From assembly GCA_016840095.1 (NCBI GenBank), contig JAEOSZ010000101.1:1-46061 (forward strand): DNA of 46,061 nucleotides, given 5' to 3'. Both the position numbers and the translations under genes were made by a program. The notes below the pieces were generated by a model, which worked only from the letters and a program-made list of their open reading frames with translations, was not told the DNA's origin and did not search any database. This DNA comes from Candidatus Heimdallarchaeota archaeon. GTDB taxonomy: Archaea > Asgardarchaeota > Heimdallarchaeia > Heimdallarchaeales > Heimdallarchaeaceae. This document shows positions 34,956 to 43,073 of the stretch, piece by piece (positions within the stretch are counted from its first letter, which is position 1; every line of letters begins with the position of its first letter).

Positions 34956-35570
34956 TTACTCTTCTCCTTTCATTATCTTTTTAGTCTTATCTCTGATTTC
35001 TGTCATTTCAGATATTTTTTCCTTCAATACTTGTTTCAGTTGTTCATTATCAAAGGCTTCTAAACGTCCACTACAATGTTCGCACTCAAAATTATTGTCC
35101 ATTGCCTCTTGAAAAGTAACTCTTGGACATTCGGGATTATTGCATGTAAAGAACATATTTCCTTCCTCATAATTCAACCTCTCTTGAAGCTTCTCCATAA
35201 CTTCCTGTTGTTTCTTTTCAACGAATACATCAATTCTTTCAGGATGCAATGTCCAGAAATATACAAACCAACCTGTAGATTTATCTCTAATTCTGCGAAA
35301 AGTCGCAAGTTGAAGGTCATATAATTTGTAAAGAGATTTTCTTACTTGATTTAAACGCATGTCAAGTTTCTCAGAAATTTCTTCATCCGTAGTTTCTTGA
35401 TCTGCATTAAGCAGAACCAAAGTAACTTGTCTAACTTCCTCCCCTGCTATATCATCAACTACTTCTATGAGAGTTTGTCTTTGTCGTTCTGAAATATTTA
35501 TTTTCGATGCCATCTTCACAGAACCGACATCTGTATCCTCATCAAAATTATTAACTGCTTCCCTAGACAT
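34956..35570 (-). CDS. tfe: Transcription factor E, alpha subunit
   Basis: General transcription factor that assists promoter opening with TBP and TFB. An N-terminal winged helix ('VRQVTLVLLNADQETTDEEISEKLDMRLNQVRKSLYKL') is followed by a C-terminal zinc ribbon ('FFTCNNPECPRVTFQEAMDNNFECEHCSGRLEAFDN'). The ATG at 35570 gives 204 residues; a second ATG (MASKINIS) at 35513 gives 185, closer to usual length, and may be the real start. The pepQ-like gene is divergent from it. Confidence 0.93.
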   Translation of the reverse strand: MSREAVNNFDEDTDVGSVKMASKINISERQRQTLIEVVDDIAGEEVRQVTLVLLNADQETTDEEISEKLDMRLNQVRKSLYKLYDLQLATFRRIRDKSTGWFVYFWTLHPERIDVFVEKKQQEVMEKLQERLNYEEGNMFFTCNNPECPRVTFQEAMDNNFECEHCSGRLEAFDNEQLKQVLKEKISEMTEIRDKTKKIMKGEE

Positions 35571-35700
35571 AGACAATCTCACACAATAAGTTATGATATC
35601 AACCGACAAAATATTATGTGATTCAAGCTTCTTTAATTTTATCTTATGAGGGTAATTTCTTAGTGTTCAAAATTGAACTATTTTGACAGCATTTCTTAAA

Positions 35701-35712
35701 TTACTTAAATAC
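35701..35712 (+). promoter_or_regulatory. Candidate TATA element for the M24 peptidase gene
   Basis: TTACTTAAATAC lies about 45 bases before the ATG at 35754. Its AT-rich core and distance suit an archaeal TATA box with a short leader. Confidence 0.35.
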
Positions 35713-35753
35713 ATGTAAAAAAACAAATAAAGTAGAAGAATAAAGCATTCTTA

Positions 35754-36935
35754 ATGAGTGTAGTAAAACAAAAAACAGATCAAGCTGTTCAGATTCTGAA
35801 AGAACTAGATATTGATCTGTGGTTAACATATATAAGAAAAACATCAGAAGTACATGATCCAGCACTTTACTTCTTATTAGAGGATCGCTGGATGACTTGG
35901 CAAACAGCGATTCTGATTAGTAATAAAGGACATAAATTCGTTATTTGTGGACGATACGATGCAGCTAATGTAGAAGCTTCTGGGATTTATGATAAAGTAA
36001 TCAGCTACGATCAAAGTATCAAAGATGATTTACTTTCTGTTTTAGATGAGATTAAACCAAAGACTATCGCCATTAATTATTCCTTTGATAATATTGCTGC
36101 TGATGGGATGACACATGGAATGTGGTTAAGATTGAACAAGATGCTAGAAGATACAGAATACAAAGATAGCCTCATTTCCTCAGAAAATCTCCTTGCTGCT
36201 TTAAGAGGAAGGAAAACTGAACTTGAATTAGAACTAGTAAAGAAAGCTGTTGACATAAGTGAACTAGGACACAAGAAAGTTAGTGAAACTGCAAAAATAG
36301 GTGTGTCAGAAGAAGATATTGAGAAAATGCTATTACAATTTACAGAAGATCAAGGTCTAACTGTTTCTTACCCACCTTTAGTACATGTTGGTCCAGACAC
36401 ACAAATAGGACATGGAAAACCATCCCCTGATGTTAAAATCGGAAAAGGTAATCTAATCAGTGTTGATTATGGTGTTTTCTATGAAGGATATGCGTCGGAT
36501 TTACAAAGAATGAATTATATTTTGCAAGACAATGAAGATATTCCACCAGTTGAGGTAAGAAGAGCTTTCGAAACATGCTTTAAAGCAATTAGTACAGGAG
36601 CAGAGAAACTGAAACCAGGTGTATTGGGATGGGAAGTAGATTATGTAGCTAGAAAAGTAATAACAGATGCAGGATATGATGAATTCATGCATGCACTTGG
36701 ACATCAAATCGGAAGAAATGTTCATGATGGTGGTTGCTTACTTGGTCCCAAATGGGAAAAATATGGTCAATCTGTAATGTACCCTGTTGAAGAAAACCAA
36801 TGTTTTACTTTGGAGTTACATGTTTATGTTCCAAACCATGGTTACTGTAGTATTGAAGAAAACGTTGTTGTTACTAAAGACGGTTGCAAATTCCTTTCAG
36901 ACAGACAGATGGAATTAACCTTGTTAAAACTCTAA
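35754..36935 (+). CDS. M24-family metallopeptidase (Xaa-Pro dipeptidase-like)
   Basis: A 393-residue pita-bread-fold peptidase with an N-terminal creatinase-type domain. All five metal ligands of the family are visible: Asp in 'SVDYGVF', Asp in 'YASDLQRMNY', His in 'ALGHQIGR', Glu in 'TLELHV' and Glu in 'SIEENVVV'. The conserved 'HVGPDTQIGHGKP' lies between. This pattern fits proline dipeptidase or aminopeptidase P. It lies next to, but in opposite direction to, an oligopeptide-type permease; a functional link is only suggested. Confidence 0.92.
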   Translation: MSVVKQKTDQAVQILKELDIDLWLTYIRKTSEVHDPALYFLLEDRWMTWQTAILISNKGHKFVICGRYDAANVEASGIYDKVISYDQSIKDDLLSVLDEIKPKTIAINYSFDNIAADGMTHGMWLRLNKMLEDTEYKDSLISSENLLAALRGRKTELELELVKKAVDISELGHKKVSETAKIGVSEEDIEKMLLQFTEDQGLTVSYPPLVHVGPDTQIGHGKPSPDVKIGKGNLISVDYGVFYEGYASDLQRMNYILQDNEDIPPVEVRRAFETCFKAISTGAEKLKPGVLGWEVDYVARKVITDAGYDEFMHALGHQIGRNVHDGGCLLGPKWEKYGQSVMYPVEENQCFTLELHVYVPNHGYCSIEENVVVTKDGCKFLSDRQMELTLLKL

Positions 36936-36952
36936 GTTCTGAAAAAGAATCA

Positions 36953-38011
36953 TTAATCCTTCAGTCTTGGATCAAGAGCGTCTCGTAAGGCATCGCCTAG
37001 GAGGTTGAAACCTAGCACCGTAAAGAAGATGAACAACGCTGGAAACATCGGCATCCATGGGTAATCAATTAAACTATCCTGCCACTTATTCAAATCATCT
37101 CCCCAGCTTACAGCTGTTGGATCCCCGAATCCGAAGAAAGCTAATGCTGCAAATATAAAAATCGTATTTGCAACTCCCAAAGTCACTATTATTATCAATG
37201 GTGCCAAGGAATTTGGTAATATGTGTTTAAAGATAATCCTTGCATCTGAAGCTCCCAGTGCTCTTTCTGCTTCAACAAAATCTTGTTCCTTCAACGAGAA
37301 GAAGTTTGATCGTACTATCAAAGCTGTTGGTCCCCAAGTTATTATTGACCAAAAGATAACTACTATAGAGTACTTCCCTCCAGGTATCTGCACGTCTTCA
37401 AAGATAACAATTACAAAAATTATAAGAATGAAAGTCGGCATTGATGACACTACTTCAATTACTCTTTGTATGATTCCATCCACTAACCCTCCATAGTATC
37501 CTGCTATTGACCCTATTATCGTTCCAATTATTACTGTAATTGCTTGTGAGATGAATCCTAATGCAAGAGATACTGTTGCTCCAAAGAACACTCTAGAAAG
37601 CATGTCATGTCCTACACTATCTGTTCCAAATGGATGCATAAACGATGGTGGTAATTTTGCTTCTGCAGGGAAATGGTGTCTTGGGTGTTGAAATAATACT
37701 ATGGGGCTATCCTTAGGCATTCCGGGTAACCATAGCTCGACATAGAGATTGTTGATACTAGCGGCTTTTTCTGGATCTCCCCAGAGTACTCCAATGTTTG
37801 TGAGCCAATTATCAAACCCTAGTAGAATCCATGATGAGAAAGCCATTAAGACCAGGATTAGAACTATATAGAGCCCTAGTACACCCATTTTGTCTTTCTT
37901 AATTCTTCTCCAGACTATACTCCACTGTCCAGCACCTTTCATGAGTTCTATATCCCTTATTGTTTCTTCATCAAACAGAAACTCATCTTCAGCTATTTCT
38001 TTAGTTGTCAT
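36953..38011 (-). CDS. ABC transporter permease, oligopeptide/dipeptide type (OppC/DppC)
   Basis: A 352-residue integral membrane protein. The acidic N-terminus leads into 'WSIVWRRIKKDKMGVLGLYIVLILVLMAFSSW', the OppC N-terminal module. A periplasm-like loop (about 65-125) is followed by five further helices and the ATPase-contacting EAA loop 'VEAERALGASDARIIFKHILPNSLAPL'. The partner permease, ATPases and binding protein are not adjacent, so it is an orphan within this window. Confidence 0.93.
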   Translation of the reverse strand: MTTKEIAEDEFLFDEETIRDIELMKGAGQWSIVWRRIKKDKMGVLGLYIVLILVLMAFSSWILLGFDNWLTNIGVLWGDPEKAASINNLYVELWLPGMPKDSPIVLFQHPRHHFPAEAKLPPSFMHPFGTDSVGHDMLSRVFFGATVSLALGFISQAITVIIGTIIGSIAGYYGGLVDGIIQRVIEVVSSMPTFILIIFVIVIFEDVQIPGGKYSIVVIFWSIITWGPTALIVRSNFFSLKEQDFVEAERALGASDARIIFKHILPNSLAPLIIIVTLGVANTIFIFAALAFFGFGDPTAVSWGDDLNKWQDSLIDYPWMPMFPALFIFFTVLGFNLLGDALRDALDPRLKD

Positions 38012-38177
38012 GCTCTCACAAACTTGACTCAGCTTACGCTAGAGTTTATTATTACTCAAATGTTAACTCTGTTTCTGTAGTTTAATAAGAATTTCGGGTA
38101 CCATCTTATTTTCCTTTTTTACTAAAAGAGAACTAAACATGAAATAGAATATAAGTGTATGAAGCAGCCAGAAATTA

Positions 38178-39431
38178 ATGAGAATAACAATCCGAAAAGC
38201 AATCATCTCTCTCATGATTATGATGTTTCTAACTTCCGGCAACTTCAAAGTTCAATCCTTTGAGATCAAAAGCGAAACGAATCCTGTCGAAACCTATGCT
38301 ATTCTTTTTGATCAATTTCCAGTTGAAATAAATGGTTCAACTCTCTGTTCTTCTATTGAGATGAAAGACTCTCTTCTTCAAATAGGATGGTCTGAGGATA
38401 ATATTTCTCTTTTTCTAGGAGAAGATAATATCTCTAAAACAATTATTCTTGAGCAACTTAACCTTCTAGAACAAGCAGTAGATGAGAACGATTTAGTTTT
38501 TATTTACTTTACAGCCCACGGACACACATACTGTCGTGATGTTTTAGATTTCAATACCTGGTTTCAACACGAATTTAATCAAATTGGAACCACCAACAAA
38601 GTCTTTCTGATGGAGTCTTGCTATGGTGGAGAATTTGTAATGTTCTTTCCAGAAAAATGCTATGCAATGAGCAGCGTAAGTTCTTTTGAACCAGCGATTG
38701 CTTATAACCCTGAAGAAAATGGTACTTGGCTTCTAAGTGAACCTCCTTTCGCTGGTGGTATATCGTCGCACTTTTGGGCTAAAACCTTGTCTGATATATC
38801 TGCAGATTCTTCATTAGATGGTGTCGTAAGCTTAAATGAGATGTATACCTATTCGTTGCCTTTTATCAAAGATTGTTATAACGAAACATTCGAGCTGTAT
38901 CCTGACATTGCACAATATATAGAAGCAGTTGCTGGTTATACAGAAAATTATCCTAGACCACTTGTTGTTAATGGTCTGTACTATGATTTAACTCTTAATG
39001 CCACAGATTTCATCTTAAATCACGAGAAATATGTTTGGGAGGACGATATTGATGAACCAAACATCAATTGTCAGAATACAATAAATTACACTGATGAAAC
39101 AACAGTGAATGTTATCTTCGAAATAAGTGATAGATCAGATTTTAACTATTATTGCTACGTAAATAATGATCTGAAAAAATGGGGAAGCCATGAAGCAACA
39201 ATATCAAGCACTTGGAATTATACTTATGTCTTATCTATTAATGAAAAACAAGACTATAACGTAACCTTAGCTGTTGTAGATGAATGGGGAAATGAAAATA
39301 TAGAACAAACTTTAGTGAAGTTCACAGGTGAAGTTAGTGAAACATCGATAGGTTTCTTCTCTTATGGAATAATAATTGTACTTCTACCCTTGATTGTATA
39401 TTATTTCCAGACTAAAAGAAGAAAAGATTAA
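38178..39431 (+). CDS. Membrane-anchored caspase-fold (clan CD) cysteine peptidase, extracellular
   Basis: A 417-residue protein with an N-terminal signal-like helix (about 8-20), an extracellular domain, and a C-terminal transmembrane helix ('FFSYGIIIVLLPLIVYYF') with a basic tail. Residues 35-240 form a caspase/legumain-like domain: the His is H114 in 'FIYFTAHGHT' and the Cys is C148 in 'VFLMESCYGGEF', each after a hydrophobic strand as in clan CD. Residues 310-400 look like a beta-sandwich module, with several N-x-S/T sites suggesting glycosylation. Substrate unknown. The start at 38178 and closeness to legumain (C13) are inferred; a divergent metacaspase is the alternative. The gene stands alone. 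Confidence 0.82.
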   Translation: MRITIRKAIISLMIMMFLTSGNFKVQSFEIKSETNPVETYAILFDQFPVEINGSTLCSSIEMKDSLLQIGWSEDNISLFLGEDNISKTIILEQLNLLEQAVDENDLVFIYFTAHGHTYCRDVLDFNTWFQHEFNQIGTTNKVFLMESCYGGEFVMFFPEKCYAMSSVSSFEPAIAYNPEENGTWLLSEPPFAGGISSHFWAKTLSDISADSSLDGVVSLNEMYTYSLPFIKDCYNETFELYPDIAQYIEAVAGYTENYPRPLVVNGLYYDLTLNATDFILNHEKYVWEDDIDEPNINCQNTINYTDETTVNVIFEISDRSDFNYYCYVNNDLKKWGSHEATISSTWNYTYVLSINEKQDYNVTLAVVDEWGNENIEQTLVKFTGEVSETSIGFFSYGIIIVLLPLIVYYFQTKRRKD

Positions 39432-39476
39432 ATAAGTATAGTTCATTTTTCCAAATATCGTTGAAACTCTCATAAT

Positions 39477-39591
39477 GGGGGGATAATCAAGTGGTCAACG
39501 ATGACGGACTCAAGATCTATCAAGAGTCATTGGCTAGATGGGACATCCGTTCCTTAGTGGTTCGGGAGTTCGAATCTCCCTCCCCTCACCA
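39477..39591 (+). tRNA. tRNA-Leu (anticodon CAA) with a 30-nt intron
   Basis: Acceptor stem GGGGGGA/TCCCCTC with one G-T pair, D arm ATC/GAT, anticodon stem ACGGA/TCCGT, loop CTCAAGA (anticodon CAA), long variable arm and T arm GGGAG/CTCCC; the 3' ACCA is encoded (39588-39591). An intron at 39515-39544 follows position 37. Its bulge-helix-bulge is CTCA (39509-39512)/TGGG (39539-39542) with bulges AGA and ACA, and inner helix TCT/AGA. The 3' exon is the same as that of the tRNA-Leu at 4842-4964. Confidence 0.94.
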
Positions 39592-39670
39592 CAGTACTTC
39601 AATTTTCTCTAATTTTCTGAACTTGTTTCATAACAACATTTTTTTAAAGAGTAGCTCTCAAAACTCAACC

Positions 39671-39856
39671 ATGTCTAAAGTACCTTATCCAACAACAAAG
39701 TTCCTGAAGGTAAAATGCACTAGTTGTAGCAATGAGCAAATAATCTTTGATTCAGCAAAAATTGTAGTAAAATGCAATGTATGTGAAGAAGACTTGGCTC
39801 AACCTCGTGGCGGTAAAGCTAAAATATTGGGTGAGATAGTAGAAGTACTATCTTAA
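39671..39856 (+). CDS. rps27e: Ribosomal protein eS27
   Basis: A 61-residue zinc-ribbon protein of the small subunit. Its four cysteines lie in 'KCTSCSNEQIIFDSA' and 'VKCNVCEEDL', followed by 'PRGGKAKILGEIVEVL', the typical eS27 end. The ATG at 39671 gives the normal N-terminus; the longer open frame upstream runs through the tRNA and is not coding. It converges with the GINS gene. Confidence 0.96.
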   Translation: MSKVPYPTTKFLKVKCTSCSNEQIIFDSAKIVVKCNVCEEDLAQPRGGKAKILGEIVEVLS

Positions 39857-39867
39857 TTCTTAGAATT

Positions 39868-40443
39868 TTACTCTTTTAATTCAATATTTTCTGCAATTTC
39901 TCTTCTAACAAGACCAATTGCGTTTTCCTTTGGTAATAAACAAACATCTTCCGGTTCAAAAGGTCCATATGTTCTACCATCTAAACCTTGAATTTTATCT
40001 TTGGTACTTTGAATAAATCTTATTGCCACAAATTCAATCTCATCTGAGTCCTCACTTGGACGATCTGCTGAAGGCATGTCCAGATCAGTATATGCAACAT
40101 CCTTTGGTGAGAAGACGTCTTTTCTATAAACATCGTATACTTGCTTCATCCTCTCATAGAAATTTTGCTCTTCTCTCGCAAGATTTACATTAATTTCCTG
40201 TTTATTCAAAACAGCTTGTATGATTTTTAATGTTCTAATTTTCAGTAAATCATTAACAACAAACTTTAATCGATTCATTCTTTCCTCTAGAATCTTCTTG
40301 ATTAGAGGATTGATTTCTTCTTTAGCTCTAGTTGTTCTTACTTTCAAAAAATCCCTCATAGCACCATAGAAAGCATCATTCATGGGAGTCAGTTGTTCTT
40401 TTTCCCGTTCTTCTTTCCATTTGTTTTGTATTTTGTCAAACAA
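39868..40443 (-). CDS. GINS complex subunit (Gins51/Gins15 type)
   Basis: Subunit of the GINS complex that works with MCM and Cdc45/RecJ at the replication fork. The 191-residue protein has the helical A-domain first ('YGAMRDFLKVRTTRAKEEINPLIKKILEERMNRL') and the small B-domain at the C-terminus ('FVAIRFIQSTKDKIQGLDGRTYGPFEPEDVCLLPKENA'), the A-B order of the Gins51 class. It follows PCNA on the same strand after about 50 bases, so both replication genes are probably cotranscribed. Confidence 0.9.
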   Translation of the reverse strand: MFDKIQNKWKEEREKEQLTPMNDAFYGAMRDFLKVRTTRAKEEINPLIKKILEERMNRLKFVVNDLLKIRTLKIIQAVLNKQEINVNLAREEQNFYERMKQVYDVYRKDVFSPKDVAYTDLDMPSADRPSEDSDEIEFVAIRFIQSTKDKIQGLDGRTYGPFEPEDVCLLPKENAIGLVRREIAENIELKE

Positions 40444-40492
40444 TGTGCTACCTCAATTCATTATAAGAAATAGAGAGTCTCCCCCTTGAGAT

Positions 40493-41287
40493 TTATCCTT
40501 CGTAATCCTCAATTTCTTCGCTTTCTTCTATTCTAGGTGCGACAAAGTAGATTAAATGCCCTTTATCTTCTATCTCATAAACCAGCCGAATAGGTTGTTC
40601 CTGATTGAAAGATAATCTAACATAATCAGAGGAGCGTATTCCTCTAAGGAAATTTGAAAGAAAGTCAAGTGAATACATTGCTTCAGATTCACCAGAAACT
40701 AGAAATGCACCAGTTTCCATTTCTTCGCTTTGAGGTTCAATAAAGGTATCCATTGCCTTTGTATCGCTTTCTGCACCAAAGAAGATTCCATCTTCCTTGG
40801 CTTTTATCTTTAAGTAATCACTTACCATTTCTGCATCTTTGAGAACTTGTTGAATGAAGGATGCTTTAATCTCGAAATTTGTATCAAAATCAATATGGAT
40901 TGAATCTGGTATATTTCCTTCATCTGGAATGTCAATTACAGATAAAGCAAATTTTCTTTGTTGGTTTTTCCCAATAAACTCTATAATAAACCTCTTTGAA
41001 GCATCATCAAAACCCATTTGAAGATGTTCGTTAGTTTTTGCAGTCTTTAAAATTGTATTTAATGTTTCTAGACTTAAACCAATAGGATCTGCACCTTTCA
41101 CATCGTATTTCTGAAAAGCCTCTTTTTTCATAAAGAAATCTATCATGGAAATTCGAGTAGCATCGAATGCTTTAATTCGGATACCATCTTCTTCTACATT
41201 TACTCTGCTCTCTGCAACTATTGAACTTATAATTGACACAATATTGGACATCAATTTTGCGTCTTCTAATACTATTTGAAAAGCCAT
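40493..41287 (-). CDS. pcn: DNA polymerase sliding clamp PCNA
   Basis: A 264-residue clamp protein with two similar half-domains. Recognisable parts are 'FDATRISMIDFFMKK', 'LSLETLNTILKTAKTNEHLQMGF', the interdomain linker region 'GNIPDSIHIDF', and 'APRIEESEE' near the end, which resembles the acidic PCNA tail. The gene sits upstream of gins51, while the RPA14-like and TFS genes lie further upstream on the same strand. Confidence 0.97.
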   Translation of the reverse strand: MAFQIVLEDAKLMSNIVSIISSIVAESRVNVEEDGIRIKAFDATRISMIDFFMKKEAFQKYDVKGADPIGLSLETLNTILKTAKTNEHLQMGFDDASKRFIIEFIGKNQQRKFALSVIDIPDEGNIPDSIHIDFDTNFEIKASFIQQVLKDAEMVSDYLKIKAKEDGIFFGAESDTKAMDTFIEPQSEEMETGAFLVSGESEAMYSLDFLSNFLRGIRSSDYVRLSFNQEQPIRLVYEIEDKGHLIYFVAPRIEESEEIEDYEG

Positions 41288-41349
41288 TTTTATACCCCAA
41301 TTCTTTTGTTTAAATTATGAATTTATCTCTGCTTTCTGTTTATTTTTTT

Positions 41350-41362
41350 CACTATATAAGGG
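41350..41362 (-). promoter_or_regulatory. Candidate TATA element upstream of PCNA
   Basis: The minus strand reads CCCTTATATAGTG about 65-75 bases before the PCNA start codon. A GGGGT ribosome binding site lies just before the ATG. The TATA assignment is based on the pattern alone; a second AT-rich stretch nearer the gene is an alternative. Confidence 0.35.
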
Positions 41363-41381
41363 AATCGTCTAGCAAAACCTA

Positions 41382-41729
41382 TCAAGTATTAGCTCTTCTT
41401 AAAGATTGCTCAAGTTCATTTATTTGCCTGTAAACTTCCAAATCCACACTATCGAAATTTTGGATAAAAGAACCTCTCATTTGTTTCTCAGGAAGCATCT
41501 CAATATATCCTAGAGCTCTTATTTGCAAACCCACTTTAAGATTAATATTCAGGTCTTCAGGTAGAATAATCGAAATCTGTTCAAATCCATCATCAATTAC
41601 TATTGACGTATCTGTTATTTCTGCTATTTTTCCAACTATTCGAAATTTACCAGCTTTTTGAATCTCTGAAATATTTGCATCAACAAAAGGCTTAGCTTTA
41701 TAGGTTTTATCAGAATCTAATTCACTCAT
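41382..41729 (-). CDS. OB-fold protein resembling RPA14/Rpa3
   Basis: A 115-residue protein with a single OB-fold. 'KPFVDANISEIQKAGKFRIVGKIAEI' aligns by eye with the start of eukaryotic RPA14 (an N-terminal 'INAGML...VGRLEKI' type strand), and the closing 'SVDLEVYRQINELEQSL' matches RPA14's strand-helix ending with its conserved D-L-x-x-Y. In eukaryotes and Thermococcales this small subunit completes the single-strand DNA binding complex RPA. The neighbours TFS, PCNA and GINS fit a replication role. Without profile comparison, it might be another OB-fold family. Confidence 0.68.
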   Translation of the reverse strand: MSELDSDKTYKAKPFVDANISEIQKAGKFRIVGKIAEITDTSIVIDDGFEQISIILPEDLNINLKVGLQIRALGYIEMLPEKQMRGSFIQNFDSVDLEVYRQINELEQSLRRANT

Positions 41730-41744
41730 TTTTGCTACATCCAG

Positions 41745-42098
41745 TTAATCATATTCTCTCCAAGTATCACCGCATTCGGTGCACCGAAAGAATCTTGTAG
41801 GTGATTCATCAGCACTTCTTGTTTGTATCATCCAGAAACTTACTTTTTGATTCTTTTTGCATTTCGAACAATACATATCTTTTGTAGGTTTTGTTGAATC
41901 AACTTGCGCTTCATCAAATACTGTAGTCATTTCCTTAACAAGGTTGTGTTCAACTTCCTCAGTAAAAGTAATTTCTTCATCCTCACCTAAATTGCGTTTA
42001 TAACCACATTTTAGACAAATCAAGATAGTTTCACCGTTTTTTTTGTTTTCTGTTTGAAGTAATTTTCCACATTTAGGACAGAATTCCACAGATATCAC
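41745..42098 (-). CDS. tfs: Transcription factor S (TFS)
   Basis: Transcript cleavage factor that rescues stalled RNA polymerase. The 117 residues have an N-terminal zinc ribbon ('EFCPKCGKLLQ' and 'ICLKCGYKR'), a linker, and a C-terminal ribbon ('MYCSKCKKNQKVSFWMIQTRSADESPTRFFRCTECGDTWREY') that contains the catalytic acidic pair D-E in RSADE. Both ribbons have all four cysteines. The RPA14-like gene follows 15 bases after the stop. Confidence 0.97.
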   Translation of the reverse strand: MISVEFCPKCGKLLQTENKKNGETILICLKCGYKRNLGEDEEITFTEEVEHNLVKEMTTVFDEAQVDSTKPTKDMYCSKCKKNQKVSFWMIQTRSADESPTRFFRCTECGDTWREYD

Positions 42099-42219
42099 CC
42101 TTATATTGCTGAAACGTATTATTTTTTTGACTATAAGAAGTCTTTTTACGCTAATAGAAAAATCTTTTTGAATTTGTGTTTATTTGTCAGTTAAAATTCA
42201 ACCTCCATGGTGAACCAAT

Positions 42220-42747
42220 TTGTCAACATGCGAAATGTGCGGTCATGAAATTCATACAAGACCTATTACAATAAAAATAGAAGGAGCTGAATTAGCAGTT
42301 TGTCCTTCTTGTGCTAAACACGGTAAACCTGTTGTAAAAGACAAACCCAAGAGAACACCAACTAGCCCTAGAACCTCTTCTCCACGTCAACCATATACCC
42401 CAAGAACCTCATCTTCACAACCTAGAAGGAGTGGAAGGTTTGGTGGTTCAAAAGAATTAGTTATTGATTATTCAGAGAAACTAAGACTTGCTAGACAGAA
42501 GATGAAACTTACACAGAAAGATGTCTCAATTCAAACTAAAATATCAGTATCTGAATTACAAAGTATAGAAACAGGCAAAATGAGACCATCAGATGATTTA
42601 ATCGGGAGACTTGAGAAGTTTTTCAACATAAAAATTACTGAAGAAGTTCAAGCTTATGGTACTAAAGAGCAGAAAAAGGGTCCAGCTTTTCAAACTCTTG
42701 GTGACATTGTAGTAATCAAAAAGAAGAAAGACGAGGATGAAGAATAA
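42220..42747 (+). CDS. mbf1: Multiprotein bridging factor 1-like transcription factor
   Basis: A 175-residue protein with an N-terminal zinc ribbon ('CEMCGHEIHT ... VCPSCAKHG'), a Pro/Ser/Thr/Arg-rich disordered linker (about 40-80), and a helix-turn-helix of the MBF1/Cro type (about 85-148: 'SEKLRLARQKMKLTQKDVSIQTKISVSELQSIETGKMRPSDDLIGRLEKFF'). The start is a TTG at 42220 with a GGTGA ribosome binding site 10 bases before. Eukaryotic MBF1 bridges TBP and activators; in archaea it contacts the ribosome. Divergent from tfs. Confidence 0.93.
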   Translation: MSTCEMCGHEIHTRPITIKIEGAELAVCPSCAKHGKPVVKDKPKRTPTSPRTSSPRQPYTPRTSSSQPRRSGRFGGSKELVIDYSEKLRLARQKMKLTQKDVSIQTKISVSELQSIETGKMRPSDDLIGRLEKFFNIKITEEVQAYGTKEQKKGPAFQTLGDIVVIKKKKDEDEE

Positions 42748-42757
42748 TTCCTTTTTC

Positions 42758-42970
42758 TTACGAAAAGGAAACTACATCTATTTTTGATGAAAGATCGTTA
42801 ATTATAGATTCAGCTTCTTTCAGAGGAAGTTTAATAGTATAGAGTCTCTTCTTAGTTCTGAATTTTAACTTAATATCACCCTTATGACGTTTTGTTCTTA
42901 ATTCACCATTTTGGTCTATGGTTAGCTGAATAATCTCTTCCAATCTATCTTTAGTTATTTCGCTAGGCAT
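42758..42970 (-). CDS. rpl38e: Ribosomal protein eL38
   Basis: A 70-residue basic protein resembling eL38: it starts MPSEI, and 'GDIKLKFRTKKRLYTIKLPLKEAESIINDL' matches the pattern of the eukaryotic protein ('K.KVR..RYLYTLV..DKEKAEKL'). eL38 is known in eukaryotes and in some TACK and Asgard archaea, but not in Euryarchaeota, so it helps place the organism. The gene is divergent from the HD-domain gene, and converges with mbf1. Confidence 0.78.
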   Translation of the reverse strand: MPSEITKDRLEEIIQLTIDQNGELRTKRHKGDIKLKFRTKKRLYTIKLPLKEAESIINDLSSKIDVVSFS

Positions 42971-43073
42971 TTTCAGTCGAGTTGTGTCACTAAAAATTTC
43001 TTAAAAAAGTTTTGATATCAGTTGTTTTTAGATAGATATAAAAAAAGTGATAAAATTCAGAACTTGAACATAA

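Noticed and set aside
39491..39670. Extended N-terminus of the eS27 frame
   Set aside because: It passes through tRNA-Leu(CAA). The ATG at 39671 gives the normal eS27 protein.
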